Of a stretch of DNA of 17,740 nt, positions 13,812 to 17,740 are shown one piece after another (within the stretch, counting starts at the first letter, position 1; every line of letters begins with the position of its first letter). The stretch is from a bacterium. GTDB taxonomy: Bacteria > Armatimonadota > HRBIN16. The DNA lies in NCBI GenBank assembly GCA_025057335.1, contig JANWXG010000026.1, positions 1 to 17,740 of the forward strand, read 5' to 3'. The translations under genes and the position numbers were made by a program. The notes beneath the pieces are model-generated. The model did no database searches, was not told the DNA's origin, and saw only the letters and a list, made by a program, of their open reading frames with translations.

Positions 13812-14960
13812 TCACGCTGACCTGCCCAATACCTGCTGGTATACCCCCAATACCCGCTCCGTCATCTCCTCTGGATTAAGGCGCGGGGCGCACAGCGCGT
13901 TTTGGCTCATCTGCTGGCGCAAGGCGCTGTCCCGAAGCAGACGCACCACCGCCTGCGCGAACGCCGTCGACTCGTTCGGTACCAGCAGTCCATCCACTCC
14001 ATCACGCACCGATTCGGGCGCTCCCCCCTCGTCCACCACCACGCAGGGCAGCCCATGCGCCTGCGCTTCCCACAGCACTAGCCCTTGCGTCTCAGTGACC
14101 GAAGGGAACACGAAGAGGTCTGCTGCTGCATACACCGCGCTAATCTGCTCGTGGGGCACTCTGCCCTGCAAGCGCACCGATTCTGTCAACCCCCGTCGCT
14201 GTATCCACGTGTGAAGCGCCTTCTCGGCGTTGCCGCCCCCCACCAGCCACAGCAATACGTCGGGCACCTCGCGTCGCACCAGTGGCAGCATCTCCAGCAA
14301 TAGGTTCAGGTTCTTCTCGCGCGCCAGCCTGCCCACATACACCAGCACGGGACGCTCTGGGGATAGACCGTAACGCTCCCGCGCTTCCTGGCGCTCCACC
14401 TGCAGCGGATGAAACTGTACCCCCGTTGGGATGACCTCCACGTGGCGCGGGCGCACCCCAAACCGCTCCAGATACTGCCTGGCGAAACGTGAGGGCACGA
14501 TGGTTGCCTGCGCCCGCCTGTAAAATCTCCGTAAGTGCCACCACAGCAATGCCCGCAGCGCCCCCTCCGGCAGGATGGGCACATAGTGTAGGTAACGGTC
14601 ATACAGCGTATGGTAATGCGCCACAACAGGCACGCCGTACCGTTGACCGAGACGCATCCCCTCCACCCCAAGCAAGAACGGGATTTGCACGTGAATCACA
14701 TCGACACGGTTCTCCCGGAAAAAACGATGCAGCTGCGGCAGGGGACGCGGTTGGGGCAAGGGATAGTCTGGCGCAAACAGCCACGAGAAGGAGGGCAAAC
14801 GTATCACTCCTTCCTCCTGCGGAGAGGCTTGTGCATGTTGCGCTGTGACCACTGTAACACGATGCCCCCGTCGGCGCAGCTCGCGACGAAGGGTGTTCAC
14901 CGACACTGCCACTCCGTTGGTGATGGGCGGATACGACTCCGAGAAGAGGACGATGTGCAC
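13812..14960 (-). CDS. GT4-family glycosyltransferase
   Basis: It transfers a sugar from an activated donor, probably to a lipid or envelope glycan; donor and acceptor are unknown. It has 382 residues and two Rossmann domains of the GT-B fold. The N-terminal domain starts HIVLFSESYPPITNGVAVSV with its glycine-containing loop. The C-terminal domain has VLVYVGRLAREKNLNLLLEM and the EX7E-type motif ETQGLVLWE, followed by GLPCVVVDEGGAPESV, all standard for family 1/GT4. The pattern resembles glycolipid mannosyl- or glucosyltransferases (DGDG and PIM synthase relatives). The start is GTG 14960, six bases after the HTH stop, with no strong SD, suggesting translational coupling in the queA operon. 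Confidence 0.92.
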   Translation of the reverse strand: MHIVLFSESYPPITNGVAVSVNTLRRELRRRGHRVTVVTAQHAQASPQEEGVIRLPSFSWLFAPDYPLPQPRPLPQLHRFFRENRVDVIHVQIPFLLGVEGMRLGQRYGVPVVAHYHTLYDRYLHYVPILPEGALRALLWWHLRRFYRRAQATIVPSRFARQYLERFGVRPRHVEVIPTGVQFHPLQVERQEARERYGLSPERPVLVYVGRLAREKNLNLLLEMLPLVRREVPDVLLWLVGGGNAEKALHTWIQRRGLTESVRLQGRVPHEQISAVYAAADLFVFPSVTETQGLVLWEAQAHGLPCVVVDEGGAPESVRDGVDGLLVPNESTAFAQAVVRLLRDSALRQQMSQNALCAPRLNPEEMTERVLGVYQQVLGRSA

Positions 14961-14966
14961 CGCACT

Positions 14967-15881
14967 CTACCGCTTTCGTCGTCGGGCTTCTTGCGCTTGC
15001 TGACGGGCTTCCAGGAAGGCAATCACGTCCGACAGGCGGAACCGTCGCTGGTTGCCGGGAGTGCGGTAGTGGTTGAGTAGCCCGCGCTCGGTATAGCGAC
15101 GCACTGTTGTCGGGCAGACGCCCAGCAGACGGGCAGTATCCTCCAGTGTCAACGGAGGGTTCAACAGGCGCTCGACCAGCTCTCGTCGGCTCTCCTTGAA
15201 CCGGCGGTCATAGTATCTTTGGGTAACCTCATCGTCGCCCAGCTCCACCAGTAGGCGCACGTGCTTGGGCACCCGTTGCCAAAGCTCCTCAATAGACTGT
15301 GGAGGAGGCACAGGCTGAACGCTGCGGGTATAGGGAGCACGTTTCGTTGGCTTGGCACGCGGTGGACGCTGGGTAGCGGCAGGGACATCTATACGTGTCT
15401 CTTCGGGTTGTGGTGCCGCTGTCTCGTCTGCAGACGATTGGCTGGCCATCTCTGAGGAAGCGGATACGGTTGTCTCAGCAACTGGTTCCTGCACCGCCGA
15501 CGCCTCAGCGGGCAAGACGGAAGTTTCAGCGAGAGAGGACTGGTCTCCACCGGAGGAGCGGCGCAGCGTGAAGATGTAATCTGCTGGGTCAGGCACGGCG
15601 ACCTCTTCGACCTGCACCTGCTCCAGCATTATCGCCGCTGCTGTTGCAGGGCGCTCCGTGGGCATCTCCTCCCAGTCTGGCTGCAAAGCGGATGCGGGCT
15701 CCGCGTCTATAGTTGCAAGCATCTCTGTATCTGCCAGAGGCGCGGGCTGTTCTGTCTCGGTCGTGGCACCTACAGGCTCTTGCTGCGCCAAGGTCGTCTC
15801 TGGCTGTGGCTCCTTTCGAGGCGCTTTCTCGTCTACGTATTGCTGTTCGAGATACTTGAACCAGTCCTCCAGCGTCCTCAC
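14967..15881 (-). CDS. MerR-type HTH protein with long disordered acidic linker
   Basis: It is probably a DNA-binding protein of unknown target. It has 304 residues. Residues 1-16 (RTLEDWFKYLEQQYV) could be a short amphipathic helix. About 20-170 is low-complexity, rich in Glu, Ala, Thr, Ser and Pro and acidic; 171-190 is basic. A helical domain (197-240, SIEELWQRVPKHVRLLVEL) precedes a MerR/excisionase-like winged HTH (243-291: LTLEDTARLLGVCPTTVRRY, with NQRRFRLSDVIAFLE as wing and last helix). The tail is basic (RRRKR). There is no effector domain as in classical MerR proteins. The start is GTG 15881, and its AGGGGGG SD overlaps the queA stop codon. It sits between queA and the GT4 gene. 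Confidence 0.8.
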   Translation of the reverse strand: MRTLEDWFKYLEQQYVDEKAPRKEPQPETTLAQQEPVGATTETEQPAPLADTEMLATIDAEPASALQPDWEEMPTERPATAAAIMLEQVQVEEVAVPDPADYIFTLRRSSGGDQSSLAETSVLPAEASAVQEPVAETTVSASSEMASQSSADETAAPQPEETRIDVPAATQRPPRAKPTKRAPYTRSVQPVPPPQSIEELWQRVPKHVRLLVELGDDEVTQRYYDRRFKESRRELVERLLNPPLTLEDTARLLGVCPTTVRRYTERGLLNHYRTPGNQRRFRLSDVIAFLEARQQAQEARRRKR

Positions 15882-15892
15882 CGCGTTCCCCC

Positions 15893-16927
15893 CTAAAGAA
15901 TCAGCATCGCATCGCCAAAGCTCAGGAAACGATAGCCCATTGCAATCGCTTCACGGTAGGCTTCCAGCACCTGCTCCTTGCTGGCGAAGGCGCAGGTGAG
16001 CAGCAGTGGCGTGGAAGCGGGCAGATGGAAATTGGTTACTAGCGCTTCCACCACCTGGAACTGGAACCCCGGCAGGATGAACAGCTCTGTGTTGCCTGAC
16101 TGTGCCCGCACCTGCCGTTTGCCGACCGCGGCGCTCTCCAGCGCGCGCACGCAGGTGGTACCGACCGCCACAATCCGCCCTGGGGTGCTGTTGATGGCTT
16201 GTGCTGCCTCCTCGGAGATAGTGTACCACTCAGGATGCAGCTTGCCCTGTGCCAGCTGTTCTGGCTCGGGATGGCGGAAGGTGGCGATGCCCACGTGCAA
16301 GGTGATAGTCACTATCCGTACGCCCTGGTCGCGGATGCGCTGTAATAGTTCCGGAGTGAAGTGCAAACCTGCGGTGGGCGCTGCGGCCGAGCCGTTCACG
16401 GCGGCGTACACCGTCTGATAGCGCTCCTCGTTCTCCAGTTTGCGACGGATGTAGGGAGGCAGGGGAATTTCGCCCAGAGGTTGCCGATGCACTGCGTGCG
16501 GGTCTTCAAAGCGCAGCAGGCGCATCCCCTGCGGAAGGCAATCAATCACCTCCGCCTGTAGCTGTCCCTCCAGAATCATCTGACTGCCTACGAGCAGCCT
16601 CCTGCCCGGGCGTACCAGCGCCTCCCACACGCCCGGCTGTACCTCGCGCAGCAACAGCGCCTCTACCTGTGCGCCTGTGGTTTTGACGCCGCGCAGACGG
16701 CGCGCACTCACTCGCGTGTTGTTGAGCACCAGCGTATCGCCTGGCTGCAGGTACTCTACGATTTCTCGGAAGATGCGGTGCTCACGCCTCCCCGTGTCGC
16801 GATGCAGCACCAGCAGGCGCGAGCTGTCGCGTGGCTCCACAGGCTGCTGCGCAATGCGTTCTTCTGGCAGGTCGTAGTGGAGCTCCTCTAGTAACTGTAT
16901 CGCTTCGGTTACCTTCTGCTGAGCCAT
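15893..16927 (-). CDS. queA: S-adenosylmethionine:tRNA ribosyltransferase-isomerase QueA
   Basis: It transfers and isomerises the ribosyl group of SAM onto 7-aminomethyl-deazaguanine at the tRNA wobble position, making epoxyqueuosine. It has 344 residues, normal for the family. Recognised stretches are YDLPEERIAQQPVEPRDSSR near the start, DTLVLNNTRVSARRLRG, AAPTAGLHFTPELL, VGTTCVRALES and LVTNFHLPASTPLLLTCAF. The ATG at 16927 overlaps the DUF2905 stop by 19 bases; GTG 16939 is an alternative in frame. Neither has a strong SD, so coupling to the upstream gene is likely. No other queuosine genes are in view. Confidence 0.96.
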   Translation of the reverse strand: MAQQKVTEAIQLLEELHYDLPEERIAQQPVEPRDSSRLLVLHRDTGRREHRIFREIVEYLQPGDTLVLNNTRVSARRLRGVKTTGAQVEALLLREVQPGVWEALVRPGRRLLVGSQMILEGQLQAEVIDCLPQGMRLLRFEDPHAVHRQPLGEIPLPPYIRRKLENEERYQTVYAAVNGSAAAPTAGLHFTPELLQRIRDQGVRIVTITLHVGIATFRHPEPEQLAQGKLHPEWYTISEEAAQAINSTPGRIVAVGTTCVRALESAAVGKRQVRAQSGNTELFILPGFQFQVVEALVTNFHLPASTPLLLTCAFASKEQVLEAYREAIAMGYRFLSFGDAMLIL

Positions 16928-17145
16928 CCGATGACCCACAAGACGAGGGTAAGTAGGATACTGAGCGCGATGCTGGTGCCAAGGAAGACACCTACCGTGA
17001 AGTTGCCCTTACGCCAGACGAGGTCTCCTGGTAGCAGTCCTCCCTCTCGTGTGCCAAGGAACCGCTCCGACGCCCACAGCAGCACGCCGAGCAACACCAG
17101 CACCACTCCGAACAGCATTAGCGCTTTGCCTAAAGAACCCAACAT
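16909..17145 (-). CDS. DUF2905 small membrane protein
   Basis: A 78-residue protein with two hydrophobic helices (about 8-25 and 50-74) linked by GGLLPGDLVWRKGNFTVGV. The LPGD...RKGNF signature identifies DUF2905, which often sits beside tRNA-modification or RuvB genes; its function is unknown. The ATG at 17145 has AAGGGAG eight bases upstream. It is the first gene of the queA operon, behind a consensus promoter, and its end overlaps queA. Confidence 0.9.
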   Translation of the reverse strand: MLGSLGKALMLFGVVLVLLGVLLWASERFLGTREGGLLPGDLVWRKGNFTVGVFLGTSIALSILLTLVLWVIGWLSRR

Positions 17146-17170
17146 CGGCGCTCTCCCTTCTCAAGAAGAA

Positions 17171-17200
17171 ATTGTACAGGTTCGGTCGGGGAATTGTCAA
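17171..17200 (-). promoter_or_regulatory. Sigma70-type promoter of the DUF2905-queA-HTH-GT4 operon
   Basis: On the minus strand TTGACA (17195-17200) and TACAAT (17171-17176) are 18 bp apart. Transcription would start near 17164, about 19 nt before the DUF2905 ATG. Confidence 0.8.
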
Positions 17201-17304
17201 CAGAAAGAGAGGTTGTTCCCAAAATCTTGCGGGCAACATTACTGGGTAGAGAAAGCAGGGCATTACCTCCTCCTGCCTGTGAGCCGTCTGGTGTCTCATC
17301 CGTC

Positions 17305-17364
17305 GGCTCACCAGGAGGTTCGCCCTCCAACCCGACATTCGGAGGGCGAGGCTCCGTCCGAGCC
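17305..17364. repeat. Inverted repeat pair, GGAGCCTCGCCCTCC family
   Basis: Arms 17305-17328 (GGCTCACCAGGAGG then TTCGCCCTCC) and 17341-17364 (GGAGGGCGAGGC then TCCGTCCGAGCC) are inverted copies with a few mismatches around a 12-base loop. A single arm of the same family occurs at 345-368, 17 kb away. No ORF; a REP/BIME-like element. Confidence 0.65.
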
Positions 17365-17377
17365 GTTTACATACCCT

Positions 17378-17407
17378 GCCTGCGCAGGTCACCAAGTCCG
17401 CGCAGGC
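17378..17407. repeat. Palindrome GCCTGCGC / GCGCAGGC
   Basis: Two perfect 8-bp arms, 17378-17385 and 17400-17407, flank a 14-base loop. It stands directly beside the inverted repeat pair at 17305-17364 and another hairpin at 17427, forming a cluster of dyads in the comEA-DUF2905 gap. Confidence 0.5.
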
Positions 17408-17426
17408 GGATTCTTGCTGCCTATAG

Positions 17427-17445
17427 CCCCTGATTTCAATCGGGG
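17427..17445. repeat. Hairpin CCCCTGATT / AATCGGGG
   Basis: CCCC and GATT pair with AATC and GGGG around a bulged T and a two-base loop. It lies downstream of the ComEA-like gene on the minus strand, but no T-run follows, so a terminator role is weak. Confidence 0.4.
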
Positions 17446-17516
17446 GGAGGCCTCACTCCGCCGCTGACGGTTCTTTTAGCCAATTTTCCGAACACCCTTA
17501 CAGAAAGTGAGCCCGT

Positions 17517-17740
17517 TCAGCGGACAACTACGTGGGGACGTATCTGCTCTAGCCTCCTCGGCCCGATGCCGTGCACCTCGATGAGCTCATCTACCGAGCG
17601 GAAGCCCCCATTCTGTTTGCGGTACTCGATGATGGCGCGAGCGGTGACAGGACCGATACCAGGCAGAGCCTCCAATTGTTCAATAGAGGCGGTGTTGAGG
17701 TTGACCTTACCAGAGGGCAGCTCCTGCAGTGCCGATGAAG
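17517..17740 (-). CDS. ComEA-like helix-hairpin-helix protein, N-terminus outside window
   Basis: The gene enters from the right edge; 73 residues and the TGA stop at 17517-17519 are visible. They include GKVNLNTASIEQLEALPGIG then PVTARAIIEYRKQNGGF, followed by RSVDELIEVHGIGPRRLEQI. These are two helix-hairpin-helix motifs (LPGIGPVTA and VHGIGPRRL), as in ComEA DNA receptors for natural transformation and related HhH domain proteins. The N-terminal membrane anchor, if any, is beyond the window, so comEA itself cannot be confirmed. Confidence 0.85.
   Translation of the reverse strand, partial: SSALQELPSGKVNLNTASIEQLEALPGIGPVTARAIIEYRKQNGGFRSVDELIEVHGIGPRRLEQIRPHVVVR

Overview
The window most likely comes from an Armatimonadota-type bacterium, probably from a warm or hot-spring habitat. 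The best clue is the type II pseudopilin at 7259-8086: its N-terminus runs FTLIELLVVIAIIAILAAI and then FPVFSQARAKAR, and an H-x9-DG motif follows, a combination typical of that phylum. This is inference from protein style and not a phylogeny. The DNA is GC-rich, and genes lie on both strands without plasmid, phage or transposase genes.

Region 1-640 has no gene. It is a mosaic of short palindromic elements from at least three families, and one family reappears at 17305-17364. At 641-882 a consensus sigma70-type promoter drives a GC-rich structured RNA of about 205 nt that converges on aspS (881-2671, minus, TTG start). The RNA has the size and rod-like closing helix expected of a 6S-type RNA, but I could not assign its family.

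At 2923-3756 (minus) is a coiled-coil protein ending in a PD-(D/E)XK nuclease-like domain. It is divergent from 3936-7007 (plus), a 1023-residue secreted glycoside-hydrolase-like protein (DUF4091 plus CBM9). After a terminator, a cell-surface unit (7259-8286, plus) encodes the pseudopilin and a tiny lipoprotein. Its upstream region holds four TTAACA-like hexamers at exact 11-bp spacing, placed like a Pho box in front of a -10 element. This is the most interesting regulatory signal in the window.

From 8360 to the end every gene is on the minus strand. In transcription order from the right edge there is first a ComEA-like helix-hairpin-helix protein, cut by the window edge. A repeat-filled gap follows, then a consensus promoter and a four-gene operon: DUF2905 membrane protein, queA, a long-linker MerR-type HTH protein and a GT4 glycosyltransferase. 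After these come a secreted Ig-like protein with a collagen-like Gly/Pro/Met tail and its own terminator, then a tight cluster of a Uma2-family nuclease-like protein with 14-residue coiled-coil repeats, tatC, and a GH51-type arabinofuranosidase.

Taken together the window mixes housekeeping genes (aspS, queA, tatC), plant-polysaccharide breakdown (DUF4091/CBM9 protein, GH51), surface and secretion functions (pseudopilin, lipoprotein, TatC, secreted collagen-like protein) and two orphan nuclease-fold proteins. I found no complete defence island, CRISPR array or tRNA.
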